This document shows, one piece after another, positions 25,936 through 34,052 of a stretch of 64,000 nucleotides of DNA. Both the position numbers and the translations under genes were made by a program. This DNA is from Nocardiopsis sp. ATB16-24 (GTDB lineage: Bacteria; Actinomycetota; Actinomycetes; Streptosporangiales; Streptosporangiaceae). Under the pieces are notes generated by a model. It searched no databases. It was not told where the DNA came from and was given only the letters and a program-made list of their open reading frames with translations. The stretch is from NCBI RefSeq assembly GCF_030271535.1, contig NZ_JASCXJ010000022.1, positions 32,228 through 96,227 on the forward strand, read 5' to 3'. Numbering within the stretch: position 1 is the first letter of the stretch; each line of letters starts with the position of its first letter.

Positions 25936-27821
25936 CGGAACACGTCCCGATGAGCCGCCCGGGCCTGTGGACCACCGGTCCCCGTCCGCCCCTGTGGTCG
26001 GGACCGGTGGCGTTCGGACGCCTTCCCCCATCCGGGATCCAGGTACAGGTCCATCACCTCGACCGCGTCCGCCAGGCCGCCGGGAGTCCACCCCTGGGGC
26101 AGTTCGACGGGGTGGCCGGTGACGCGGGCCCGGCGGGCGAGCTCGGCACCGGGATCGACGCCCGCCTCCACCAAGGGGAGCAGGGAGGAGACCAACCAGT
26201 TCCGGTGGCGGCCGCCGCCACCGGAGAGCAGCCCGCCCGGAGCGGTCTCCGACAGGTAGCGGTCCAGGAAGCGGGTGAACCCGGCCCCGGTGAGCGGCAA
26301 CTCGGTGCGGGGAAGGGGCGCCCCACGGTCCTGTTCGAGGCGGTGCAGTACCCGGTCGACACCGTCGAAGCGCGTCGTCCAGGCCACGGTGTGGTCGTCG
26401 GGCGCGGCGGGATCGGCCTCGGCCCTGCGCACCCTCTCCTCCTTGGCCCGACGGCACATGGCCTCACACAGGTCATAGCCCGAGGACAGGGGCGCACCGA
26501 CCGGCTGGACGGCCACTCCCACGCCGACCGTGGGCACGAACGTGGTGTGGCCCCCACCGCCCTCACCGCCCTCACCGACGACGAGACGACCTCCGCCGGG
26601 ACGGTCCCCGTGGGCCTCGGCGAGCGCGCGGTGCAGTCCCACCCTGGGGTCGCGAGGGTCGCCGACGGCCGTGGGGTCGACGTCGAGCCAGTCGAACGCG
26701 TAGCGCACCAGACTCAGGGCCAACCGGGCGTCGCACAGCACGGTGAGGTCGTCTCCGGCGACGACGATGGGGCGTAGGGGGAGGTACACGGGTCCGGGCG
26801 GCACATGGTGCAGGAAGAGGGGAGCGGTGTCGCCGGCTCCGAGGACGGCGGTACGCCGACCGGGTTCGGCGCGGACGGTGGCCGCCACGGCCCGGACCAG
26901 GGCACGGGCCAGACCTTCGGTGAGTCCAGCGATGCGGGTGGACAGGTACCTCTGGGCGAGTGCGCCGGAGCCGGGCGTTCCCGGGTCCCCCGCGCGTTCG
27001 CGATAGTCGCCCAGGATCACGCCGAGCCCGTTGACGTCGATGTGCACGACCGCGACGCGGCTGACACCACCGTGCTCACGACCCAACCGGTCCACCTCCG
27101 TCGGCAGGGCGAGGGGGAGCGAGCCGGTGGCGGTGAGGGCTCCGGCCAGCCAGGAGGAACTGTGGGAGCGGTGCCAGCGACGACCGATCCCCCTGGCCCG
27201 GACGACGTCCGCCGCGACCCTCTCGTGCACGTCGGCGTGCCCGTCCTGGGTACGACTGCTGTCCACCGATTCGGCCGGTCCGCCGGTGACCGAGCACACG
27301 GCGGTGATCCCGTACCCGTGTGCGGGCGTGTGCAGGGCCGACATGCGCCGCCGTGCCCGACGCAGCCGGGCGGGCAACGCGGACAGCGCCTCGTCCACCC
27401 CCGTCGGGACCGCGCGATCGCCGGTCTCCTCCGGGTTCCCCGCGTGGGCGGACCCATAGGGCACGTGGGCGACCACGGGCGTCAGTCCGCCGGCGCGGTC
27501 GCGTAGACGCCGGGTGTAGCGGGCGGTGAACTCGCGGGCCGAGACCTTGTCGGCGAAGACCGCGGTGAACGCTCCTCCGGCGTCGCGCAGGACCAGGCAG
27601 TCGGGCGGCACCAGGTCGGCGATCCCGTGTTCGGGGTCGGAGGCGTCGGTCAGTTCCGCGACCTGGGCGGCCCGTCCGACCGCGTCCAGGATGCGTCGGC
27701 CGCTGTAGACGTAGGCCTGGATGCCGCGTAGGTCCACACCGACCACCACTCCGTGGACGGGAGGTCCCTTCGGGCCCTGGCCGGCGCCGGAAGGTCGCTG
27801 GGGCTCGGGGGCGGCGGTCAC
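25932..27821 (-). CDS. cas10: Cas10-like large subunit with AGDD cyclase motif
   Basis: Cas10 is the type III signature protein; in active systems its palm domain makes cyclic oligoadenylates from ATP. The first palm-like domain opens with VVVGVDLRGIQAYVYSG. The second has HIDVNG (about 260-265) and RPIVVAGDDLTV with AGDD at 355-358, retaining both metal-binding Asp residues of the usual GGDD. No N-terminal HD nuclease is present, so target-activated ssDNA cleavage is unlikely. I choose the GTG at 27821 (629 aa), 9 nt after AGGAG; the frame runs back to a TTG at 27851 without a ribosome-binding site. The Cas7 gene overlaps its end by 4 bp. A cyclase fits the CARF effector at 14385. Confidence 0.85.
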   Translation of the reverse strand: MTAAPEPQRPSGAGQGPKGPPVHGVVVGVDLRGIQAYVYSGRRILDAVGRAAQVAELTDASDPEHGIADLVPPDCLVLRDAGGAFTAVFADKVSAREFTARYTRRLRDRAGGLTPVVAHVPYGSAHAGNPEETGDRAVPTGVDEALSALPARLRRARRRMSALHTPAHGYGITAVCSVTGGPAESVDSSRTQDGHADVHERVAADVVRARGIGRRWHRSHSSSWLAGALTATGSLPLALPTEVDRLGREHGGVSRVAVVHIDVNGLGVILGDYRERAGDPGTPGSGALAQRYLSTRIAGLTEGLARALVRAVAATVRAEPGRRTAVLGAGDTAPLFLHHVPPGPVYLPLRPIVVAGDDLTVLCDARLALSLVRYAFDWLDVDPTAVGDPRDPRVGLHRALAEAHGDRPGGGRLVVGEGGEGGGGHTTFVPTVGVGVAVQPVGAPLSSGYDLCEAMCRRAKEERVRRAEADPAAPDDHTVAWTTRFDGVDRVLHRLEQDRGAPLPRTELPLTGAGFTRFLDRYLSETAPGGLLSGGGGRHRNWLVSSLLPLVEAGVDPGAELARRARVTGHPVELPQGWTPGGLADAVEVMDLYLDPGWGKASERHRSRPQGRTGTGGPQARAAHRDVFR

Positions 27822-28061
27822 CGTGTCGGGCTCCTGCTCGGCGGGGTGCAAAGGTCATGGCGTGGCCGCCACGACAGCGGACACACGTCGATTCCTCTCG
27901 GACGGTGGCCCCATCGCCACAGGTCACCACCGGTACCAGGTCGACCGCCGTGGGGAACACCCGCTCCTTCCCCACCCGCCCCGGGGTCCCCTCGCCCTCC
28001 GGAGCGGCGTAGCGCCGTCCGAGAGAGCTGAATGCACGCACCCGTTCCCCACGGAGGTCCC

Positions 28062-28241
28062 ATGCTCCCTCACACTCCCGAGGCGCTCACGCGGCGACAC
28101 CGCGAGACGTCCGCTCCCGCCGACGAGGGCGGCGCGCCGCCCCTGACACCACGAGATCTCGTACCGCATCTGCGCGGCCTGGCCCGCGCTCTCAGGACGG
28201 GTGCCTCGCGGACGGCCCGGGACGGCGGGCCACCTCGATGA
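28062..28241 (+). CDS. Possible 59-aa Arg-rich small protein
   Basis: The short ORF has a well-placed GGAGG 5 nt before its ATG and ends 7 bp before a perfect 16-bp hairpin, so it looks like a complete transcription unit between cas10 and cas6 on the opposite strand. The product is basic and Pro/Arg-rich, with one likely helix (LVPHLRGLARALR). No family is recognised. It could be spurious, since the hairpin also serves cas6. Confidence 0.35.
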   Translation: MLPHTPEALTRRHRETSAPADEGGAPPLTPRDLVPHLRGLARALRTGASRTARDGGPPR

Positions 28242-28248
28242 GCACACG

Positions 28249-28287
28249 CGTCGGCTCCCGTCCCCGTCCACGGGACGGGAGCCGACG
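28249..28287. terminator. 16-bp perfect hairpin after cas6
   Basis: Arms CGTCGGCTCCCGTCCC (28249-28264) and GGGACGGGAGCCGACG (28272-28287) flank a 7-nt loop. It lies 43 nt past the cas6 stop and 7 nt past the small rightward ORF, so it can serve both strands. Confidence 0.8.
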
Positions 28288-28330
28288 GGGGTCACCGGAG
28301 CCGGCGGACGGTGTCCGCCCCGTGCCCCGG

Positions 28331-29281
28331 TCAGTCGAACAGCACGCCCCCGAACTCCTCGGCCTCCGCCACCGCGTTGACACGGGCCTCGTCCGTGCGT
28401 GATGGGGTGCGTTGGGACGCACGGTGCGTGCGTCGTCGGGGCCGTCTGGCCGACGCCTCGGCGTGCGGACGGCCGCTGGTCACCGTGTCCACGCGTACCG
28501 CACCGAATCCTTGGGCGGTGTACTTGCCGGTGCCCGTCAGCTCCAACAGTTCCAGGAGGGTGAGGAAGGCGTCGGTGTGCCGACGCTCCCCTCCGGCCGG
28601 TTCCAGGCGCATCCCACCGTGCCAGCCCAGGACGGTGCGGTTCTCACCGTGGTCGTGTTCCACCAACCGCACCTCTTCGCCGGGCAGTGCCGTGCGGCGT
28701 ACCTGGGCGAGGCCGTCGAGGGCGGGGCCCAGCCATGATTCGGCGAGTTCGGGCGGGGCGAACCTGGCCACCGCCCCCACCGCCCCGCTGCCACCGACGA
28801 TGCCGCCGCCGGCGCGGTGCACCGCGCCGAAGAGGCGTCGGGGCGCGGGCCAAAGGTGTGGGATGCGCTCGCCCGCGGCGTCACGCGTGGTCATGACGAC
28901 GGGTGTTCGGCTGCGCACCCGTGCCGCGCGCACCGCGCAGGGGCCGCGCGGTTCGGTGAGCATCCGGGTGTAGGTGCGATCGAAGGTGAGGGTCACCGAG
29001 AGCGGGACCAACAGGTGGTCGCCGATCCGCTGAGGGTCACCGACCAGTTCCTCCGGTGCCAGCGGTGGCGGGGTGTCGTCGTCCAGCCAGGTGAGCGTCC
29101 AGTGGTACAGCCGGTCGCCCAGCGGCTCGGGCCAGCCGTTCATGGCCCACCGCTTGGCCGCGGTGTGCTCTTGGGGGGGTTGTGGCCACCATCGGTTGAG
29201 CAGGCCGTGGCAGTCCTCGGAGCGGATCGGTCGCGCCGTGTCCGCCAGATCCCGCAGGATCACGGTCCACCGCCTGGGCAC
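28331..29281 (-). CDS. cas6: Cas6 pre-crRNA endoribonuclease
   Basis: Cas6 cuts CRISPR transcripts within the repeats to release crRNAs. The 316-aa protein has two ferredoxin-like halves and the diagnostic C-terminal Gly-rich loop GTGKYTAQGFGAV (250-262). A basic disordered tail follows. I chose the GTG at 29281 (VPRRWTVILRDL): it matches typical Cas6 N-termini and has GGAAGGGG upstream; GTGs two or three codons earlier are alternatives. A catalytic His cannot be fixed without alignment. It stands apart from cas10 by about 500 bp and may have its own promoter. Its presence implies an array elsewhere in the genome. Confidence 0.85.
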   Translation of the reverse strand: MPRRWTVILRDLADTARPIRSEDCHGLLNRWWPQPPQEHTAAKRWAMNGWPEPLGDRLYHWTLTWLDDDTPPPLAPEELVGDPQRIGDHLLVPLSVTLTFDRTYTRMLTEPRGPCAVRAARVRSRTPVVMTTRDAAGERIPHLWPAPRRLFGAVHRAGGGIVGGSGAVGAVARFAPPELAESWLGPALDGLAQVRRTALPGEEVRLVEHDHGENRTVLGWHGGMRLEPAGGERRHTDAFLTLLELLELTGTGKYTAQGFGAVRVDTVTSGRPHAEASARRPRRRTHRASQRTPSRTDEARVNAVAEAEEFGGVLFD

Positions 29282-29917
29282 GGACACCACCCCTTCCCTG
29301 TGGTCCCCACACATGGGTACGAGCCGTTCTCGGTCGGCCGAGGACTCCTCTCGGACAGTGGCGAGGACACCGCTCCTCGGTCACGCGGTGTCCGGGCGTG
29401 CGGCACGCTCCGGAAGGTCGCGTGCCCCACCGGACGGCGCCCGGCCGGGGTGGGGGCGCCGGGTGTGGCCTCTCCGTGGGCGATCGCCCACGGGTCCGCG
29501 CCGGCGGAAGAGCCGGCGCGGACCGTCGGGGCATCGGTGTGGTGGACCGGTTCACTCCTTCCCGCTGTTCCGTGCCTCTCGCACCACCACCGCCACCACC
29601 AGGACCGGCAGCAGGTAGAGCGTCAGGGGAAAGCCCCACGTGCCCGTGGTCTGGGCCGCGACGTTGGACCGTGACCGACTTCACGCGTCCTTCTCTCGGA
29701 CGCCGGCGGTCGCGCGCGTCCCTTCACGGTTCGGCCCTCGACCGTCTCCAGCGGACGCGGTACGGTGGGCCGGTCGCGGCCCGTGCCTCCCGCCCGCTCA
29801 GGGTCTCCTTGGGAAGCGACGGGTTTCCGTGTGTGCGTACGCTGGTCCACGCGTACGCGCGGCGACCGTCACGGACACGCGTGTGCCCGAAAACCCCACC
29901 ATGATCCCGGAGGCATC
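29282..29917. other. Gap between cas6 and the orphan gene, with stacked hairpins
   Basis: No gene is convincing in these 636 bp. A 20-bp palindrome (29474-29493) adjoins a 13-bp stem-loop (29493-29524). To their right, the minus strand reads as one membrane-helix peptide (about 29553-29690) that lacks any start codon. No CRISPR-like repeats are seen. Confidence 0.45.
29474..29524. terminator. Tandem hairpins
   Basis: CCGTGGGCGATCGCCCACGG is a perfect 20-bp palindrome (29474-29493), abutted by GGTCCGCGCCGGC / GCCGGCGCGGACC with a 6-nt loop (29493-29524). A terminator for a leftward transcript is the simplest reading. Confidence 0.6.
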
Positions 29918-30934
29918 GTGCCGCGCCTGAGTCACACCTTCGACGTCACCGCCGTGGACCGGGAGGTCGTCGAGCGGATCGTCGCCGCCCTGCACGAGGT
30001 CGCCCGCAGTTGTCGGTTCGACGGGCGTGGGTGGTTGCTCCTTCCCGACGAGGAGACGCTGGAGCGTCTGGAACGGCGTGCGGACGAACTCGGACTGGTG
30101 GACCGGTCCGAGGCGGAGAGGCTTCGCGGGGATCGTCGGCGAGCCGTCGAGGAACTGCGCGACGGTACGGCGGGCACACCGGCCGAGGCCGACGAGTTGA
30201 CCGTGGCGGCCTCACGAACGGCTCTGCAACTACAAAGAGGGCGGCACCTCGCCCCCCGCAGCCACTACCTCCTCGCGGAGCTGACCCCCGAGGGCGTCCC
30301 CGTCGAGCCCGGGGACGACGAGGAGAAGGGCTGGAGCGGCACCGGACTGACCATCGCCTCCTGGGAGGAGGGGGGCACCTGTGCGGTCGAGTTCGCCATG
30401 CCCGACACCGTCGGTACGCACCGGCCCCCGGTGACGTGGGGAACGGTCGAACACGACGCGCCCGCCGGGCTCCTGACCTGGACCACGCACCTGCGTCTGC
30501 CGGGGCGCGGCGCCTGGCTGCGGTCGGCCAACGGCACCCTGCGCCTGGACAGGGACGCCTGGTACGGGGCGCTGTCCGGCGCCCCTGGCGCTCCCCCGGC
30601 CCGGCTGGAGGCCGAGCACGCCCTGGCCGACGTCGACGCCTGGTTGGTCCCCCGTGTCGGCGTCGACGGCCGATGGTCGGTGGAGGCCGTGCTGGAGGTA
30701 CGTGGAAGGGGTGTGTTCCGTCCGTTGGTGGCGGCCGCCTTCTGGGCCCTCACCGCGTCCTTCCGCAGACAGGACCGGCGCAACGTCAAGCAGGGAACCG
30801 GAGAGCCGACCACTCGTGAGCGTCTGGACCAGGCGTCACGTTCGTGGGACCGGATCGCGCGCAACGCACCGCACGTCCCGGGCCTGTTGCGCGACCTGGC
30901 CGGGGCCATGGCCGACGCGGACTCCGGAGGTTGA
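29918..30934 (+). CDS. Hypothetical soluble protein (338 aa)
   Basis: The start is the GTG at 29918 (VPRLSHTFDVTAVD) preceded by CGGAGG; the longer open frame before it has no signal. The N-terminal third is helical and charged (LERLERRADELGLVDRSEAE). The middle is beta-rich. The last ~100 residues, with WSVEAVLEVRGRGVFRPL and an amphipathic helix, faintly resemble the end of an SRPBCC fold, but I would not assign it. No signal peptide or clear membrane helix is present. It converges on actP and has no co-directional neighbour. Confidence 0.6.
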   Translation: MPRLSHTFDVTAVDREVVERIVAALHEVARSCRFDGRGWLLLPDEETLERLERRADELGLVDRSEAERLRGDRRRAVEELRDGTAGTPAEADELTVAASRTALQLQRGRHLAPRSHYLLAELTPEGVPVEPGDDEEKGWSGTGLTIASWEEGGTCAVEFAMPDTVGTHRPPVTWGTVEHDAPAGLLTWTTHLRLPGRGAWLRSANGTLRLDRDAWYGALSGAPGAPPARLEAEHALADVDAWLVPRVGVDGRWSVEAVLEVRGRGVFRPLVAAAFWALTASFRRQDRRNVKQGTGEPTTRERLDQASRSWDRIARNAPHVPGLLRDLAGAMADADSGG

Positions 30935-30963
30935 GGGGCGGGGCCGGTCCACGACGGCCCTGT

Positions 30964-32739
30964 TCAGTCCCGGTCGGCTCCCCAGCCCGTCAGGGAGCGC
31001 ACGCGCAGTTCGGTGAAGCGGGCGGTGTCGCGCTCGGACGAGAGCAGGCTGCCCACGACCGCGCACACGAAGCCGACGGGGACCGCGAACAACGCGGGAT
31101 TCTCCATCGGCAGGAGCTGGATGTCGATCCAGGCGGGCAGCACCGACAGGTTCTCGCCGCTCACCGGGTCGATCTTGCCCGACATCACCGGGGACAACGT
31201 CATCAGCAGCAGGGTCGCCGACAGCCCGCCGTAGACCGCCCCTTCCACGCCCGCGGTGTTGAAGCGCCGCCAGAACATGCTCAAGACGATGACCGGAAGA
31301 TGGGCCGCGGCCGCGATGGCGAAGGCCAGGCCCACCAGGAAGGCCACGTTCTGCTCCCGTACCTGGACCGCCAGCAGGATCGCGACGCCGCCGACCACAC
31401 AGGCGCAGACGCGAGCCACCCCCACCTCTTGTGACTCACGGGGGCGTCCCCACATGAGGATGTGGCCGAACAGGTCGTGGGCCATGGAGGAGGACGAGGC
31501 CAGCGTGAGACCGGCGACGACGGCGAGGATGGTGGCCAGGGCGACCGCGGATATCAGCGCGAGCATCACGGCCGCCCCCACCGGCCCGGCGGTCAGACGT
31601 CCCACCTCCTCGGCGAGCATCGGTACCGCGGTGTTCCCCGAGGGGTCCGCCTCCGCGATGCGCTCGGAACCCACCAGCGCGGCGGCCCCGAAGCCCAGCG
31701 CCGGCGTCATCAGATAGAAGGCGCCGACCATGCCGATGGTGCGTTTGACCGACGTCCGCGCCGATCGTCCGTCGGGCACGGTGTAGAAGCGGATGAGGAT
31801 GTGCGGCAACGCGACCGTGCCCAGCACCAGGGCCAGACCCAGGCTGATCATGTCCAGTTTGTTGAACAGGGTCCGTGTGGGATCTCCCGGCGCCTCCACC
31901 CCCAGATGGAGCCCGGGTTCGAGGAAGGCGCGGCCGTGCCCGCCGCCCTCGGCCGCGCCGCTGAGCAGGGCACGCGGGTCGAAGGAGAACAGCACCAGCA
32001 CCAGCACGGTCAGCAGGCCGGTGGCGGCCAAAAGGACGACCGCCTTGATGATCTGTAGCCAGGTGGCGGCCTTCATTCCGCCGTACATCACGTAGGCGAT
32101 CATCAGCACGCCCACCACGACGATGGCGGCGACACTCGTCTGGTCGGCGTTCATGCCCAGGAAGGTGCCGCCGTCGTGCAGCCCCAGCAGGACCATGACC
32201 AGCGCGCCCGCGCCGACCATCTGCGCCACCAGGTAGAACACGCACACGGTGACGGTGGAGACGGCGCAGGCCAGACGCACGCGCATCCGGCGCATGCGGA
32301 AGGCGGGCAGGTCGGCCAGGGTGAAGCGACCGGTGTTGCGCATCAGTTGGGCCATCGGAAGGACCAAAAGCCAGGCCACCAGGAAGCCGACGGAGTACAG
32401 GAACCCGTCATGACCGTGGAGGGAGATCATCCCGGCGATGCCGAGGAAGGAGGCGGCGGACAGGTAATCGCCGGTCAGGGCGAGCCCGTTCTGGGTGCCG
32501 GAGAAGCCGCGTCCGCCCGCGTAGAAGTCGACCGCGCCGCGGGTGGTGCGCCGGGACCGGACGGCGATGACCAGGGTGACCAGGACGAACAGGAGGCATA
32601 GACCGATCGCCCAGGTGTGCGTCGCACCGATCCGGTCGCCGAGGGCGGTCCCGTCGAGGAGGCCGGCGGACATCTCCGGGATCGTCCTCCGTGCGGCGTG
32701 GACGGCGCCGCCCATGGTCGTGTCAAGGGCCGTCACCAT
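30964..32739 (-). CDS. actP: Cation/acetate symporter, SSS family
   Basis: ActP-type proteins use the sodium or proton gradient to take up acetate and other short carboxylates. This 591-aa protein has about 13 transmembrane segments and the family motifs FYAGGRGFSGTQNGLALTGDYLSAASFLG, VYG/MYGGMKAATW and VLGTVALPHILIRFYTVPD. The gene overlaps the upstream DUF485 gene by 7 bp, the usual yjcH-actP pairing. The ATG at 32739 is used; an internal Met (MSAGLL) is possible. Confidence 0.9.
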   Translation of the reverse strand: MVTALDTTMGGAVHAARRTIPEMSAGLLDGTALGDRIGATHTWAIGLCLLFVLVTLVIAVRSRRTTRGAVDFYAGGRGFSGTQNGLALTGDYLSAASFLGIAGMISLHGHDGFLYSVGFLVAWLLVLPMAQLMRNTGRFTLADLPAFRMRRMRVRLACAVSTVTVCVFYLVAQMVGAGALVMVLLGLHDGGTFLGMNADQTSVAAIVVVGVLMIAYVMYGGMKAATWLQIIKAVVLLAATGLLTVLVLVLFSFDPRALLSGAAEGGGHGRAFLEPGLHLGVEAPGDPTRTLFNKLDMISLGLALVLGTVALPHILIRFYTVPDGRSARTSVKRTIGMVGAFYLMTPALGFGAAALVGSERIAEADPSGNTAVPMLAEEVGRLTAGPVGAAVMLALISAVALATILAVVAGLTLASSSSMAHDLFGHILMWGRPRESQEVGVARVCACVVGGVAILLAVQVREQNVAFLVGLAFAIAAAAHLPVIVLSMFWRRFNTAGVEGAVYGGLSATLLLMTLSPVMSGKIDPVSGENLSVLPAWIDIQLLPMENPALFAVPVGFVCAVVGSLLSSERDTARFTELRVRSLTGWGADRD

Positions 32740-33098
32740 GTGCGCGCCTCCGTCCCCTCGGCGCCCTCCTCCTCGCGGCCCTTCTCCACGAGCTCGCGAG
32801 CGAGCGGGTCCAGGGCGCGCTCGGACAGTCGGACGAACCCCCAGGCGAGGACGAACGTCAGCGCGAACTGCCCCACGCCCATGACCAGGGCCACGTTCAC
32901 CGAATCCGCGATCCTCACGCTCATGAGGTCTCGCGCATAAGCCGCGAGCAACAGATGGGAAAGGTAACCGGACAGGAACACCGAGACCAGCGCTCCGGCC
33001 AGGAGTGCGAACCTTTTCCTCAGTGCGACGAAAGACGGATCGACCGACATACGTTCGTAGGCGCGCGCCCTGCGCGCGTCACGTCGACGGTCCACCAC
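32733..33098 (-). CDS. DUF485 membrane protein (YjcH-like)
   Basis: DUF485 proteins are small two-helix membrane partners encoded with ActP-type symporters. The core here is YERMSVDPSFVALRKRF followed by two hydrophobic segments and a charged C-terminus, about 120 aa in all. I start at the tandem GTGs at 33098/33095 because the conserved domain begins right after; the open frame upstream is a long hydrophilic extension without family support. An ATG at 33167 is the alternative. It overlaps actP by 7 bp. Confidence 0.8.
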   Translation of the reverse strand: MVDRRRDARRARAYERMSVDPSFVALRKRFALLAGALVSVFLSGYLSHLLLAAYARDLMSVRIADSVNVALVMGVGQFALTFVLAWGFVRLSERALDPLARELVEKGREEEGAEGTEARTW

Positions 33099-33674
33099 GG
33101 ACCCGCCCCCTTCGGGTGAGGGGTGCTCTCCCCGACCCCCTGACCTTCGCCTGTGTCCACCCTCCATATACGTGACCACGGCCCTCCCCCGTTCCTTTTC
33201 CGGACACCCTTCCCCCGGGTGTCCACCCTTTCCACCGCACACCGGACACGCGGCGCCGAAACCGAGCGGATCGACCGAAGTCGGCTGTTCCTCCCGGATA
33301 AAGGAATACCCTAGCGACACTTCTCTTCTCGAGTTCGGCATATGCACGAATCGGCCGAAGAAAACGGTTCACCCAACACAGAAAAGGACATTCAATAGAA
33401 AATGCACGAATAAGGCGCATGGCGAAAGCATCACAACCTCGGAGCGCGTCGCGTCGAACAAGTCCGCACCGGCCTTCCGCGGAGCCACGGATCCCCTGGT
33501 CATCACGGAACCGTCGATCGGCACGGGCGCACGGCCCTTCGAAACTTCGCTAGGCTTCGAGGCGACCCCGATACCCGTGACGGCGCATCCGGCGTGCAGT
33601 CGGCGCGCGCTTTCGTACACATGTATGATGAGGGGTCCGCACTGTTCACGCGATACCGAAGGGAAATCCCCGCC
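33099..33674. other. Divergent intergenic region with direct repeat
   Basis: About 580 bp between DUF485 and the small CxH/CxxC gene. It includes an AT-rich zone (about 33290-33440) in which ATGCACGAAT occurs at 33342-33351 and again at 33402-33411, exactly 60 bp apart. A TACACATGTA palindrome near 33617 precedes the rightward gene. Reading frames here lack ribosome-binding sites. Confidence 0.45.
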
Positions 33675-33941
33675 GTGGTCACCGAGGTCTTCACCCGCAA
33701 GTACTGCGACCCCCACGCTGTCCGTGAGGAGAAGGTCGAGGCGACTGAGGTCATCCAGTTCGCCTGGGAGGGCACCGTCCGCGAGGTCGACGCGTGCACC
33801 GACTGCCTCAAGGAGCACGAGGCCCGTTTCGAGCCGCTCGTCGACTACTCGCGCCCGGTGAAGAGGCGCCGCGCCAAGAAGGCCACGCCCGCCGAGAGCA
33901 CCCAGAACTCCGCCGAGGCCGCGGGCAGCGCGGCCCAGTAG
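33675..33941 (+). CDS. Small protein with CxxH and CxxC motifs
   Basis: I start at the GTG at 33675 (VVTEVFTRKYCD; 88 aa). Residues YCDPH and CTDC supply a Cys/His set that could bind one zinc ion. Between them, IQFAWEGTVREVD resembles the strand pair EGTVRFGLDGTEYEID of the Lsr2 N-terminal dimerisation domain, followed by a helix. The C-terminus is basic (KRRRAKKA) and then Ala/Ser-rich. It might be a small Lsr2-like nucleoid or phage-type protein, but homology by eye is weak. A strong terminator follows. Confidence 0.65.
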   Translation: MVTEVFTRKYCDPHAVREEKVEATEVIQFAWEGTVREVDACTDCLKEHEARFEPLVDYSRPVKRRRAKKATPAESTQNSAEAAGSAAQ

Positions 33942-33993
33942 GACCGGGGCGAGCCCGCCCCACGACACCGGACCTCATCGCGTCAACCACGCG

Positions 33994-34029
33994 CGGGGCC
34001 GACGGTCACCCTCGTGACCGTCGGCCCCG
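33994..34029. terminator. Bidirectional terminator, 16-bp stem
   Basis: Arms CGGGGCCGACGGTCAC and GTGACCGTCGGCCCCG are perfectly complementary around a CCTC tetraloop, midway between two convergent genes (stops at 33941 and 34053). Confidence 0.85.
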
Positions 34030-34052
34030 TGCCATGTGCGGGACCGACGTGC

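Larger units (their letters stand above)
27822..28330. other. Gap between cas10 and cas6
   Basis: About 500 bp hold the probable cas10 promoter, a possible short rightward ORF (28062-28241) and a strong hairpin (28249-28287). No direct repeats of CRISPR length are visible. Confidence 0.5.

Noticed and set aside
33079..33420. N-terminal extension or separate leftward ORF upstream of the DUF485 gene
   Set aside because: The DUF485 core begins after the tandem GTGs; the extension is hydrophilic, atypical and crosses an AT-rich region.
33617..33626. TACACATGTA palindrome as a fourth copy of the ctaA/ctaB dyad
   Set aside because: Only TACA/TGTA with a 2-bp spacer matches; the flanking AC/GT bases and the TACAGT hexamer are absent.
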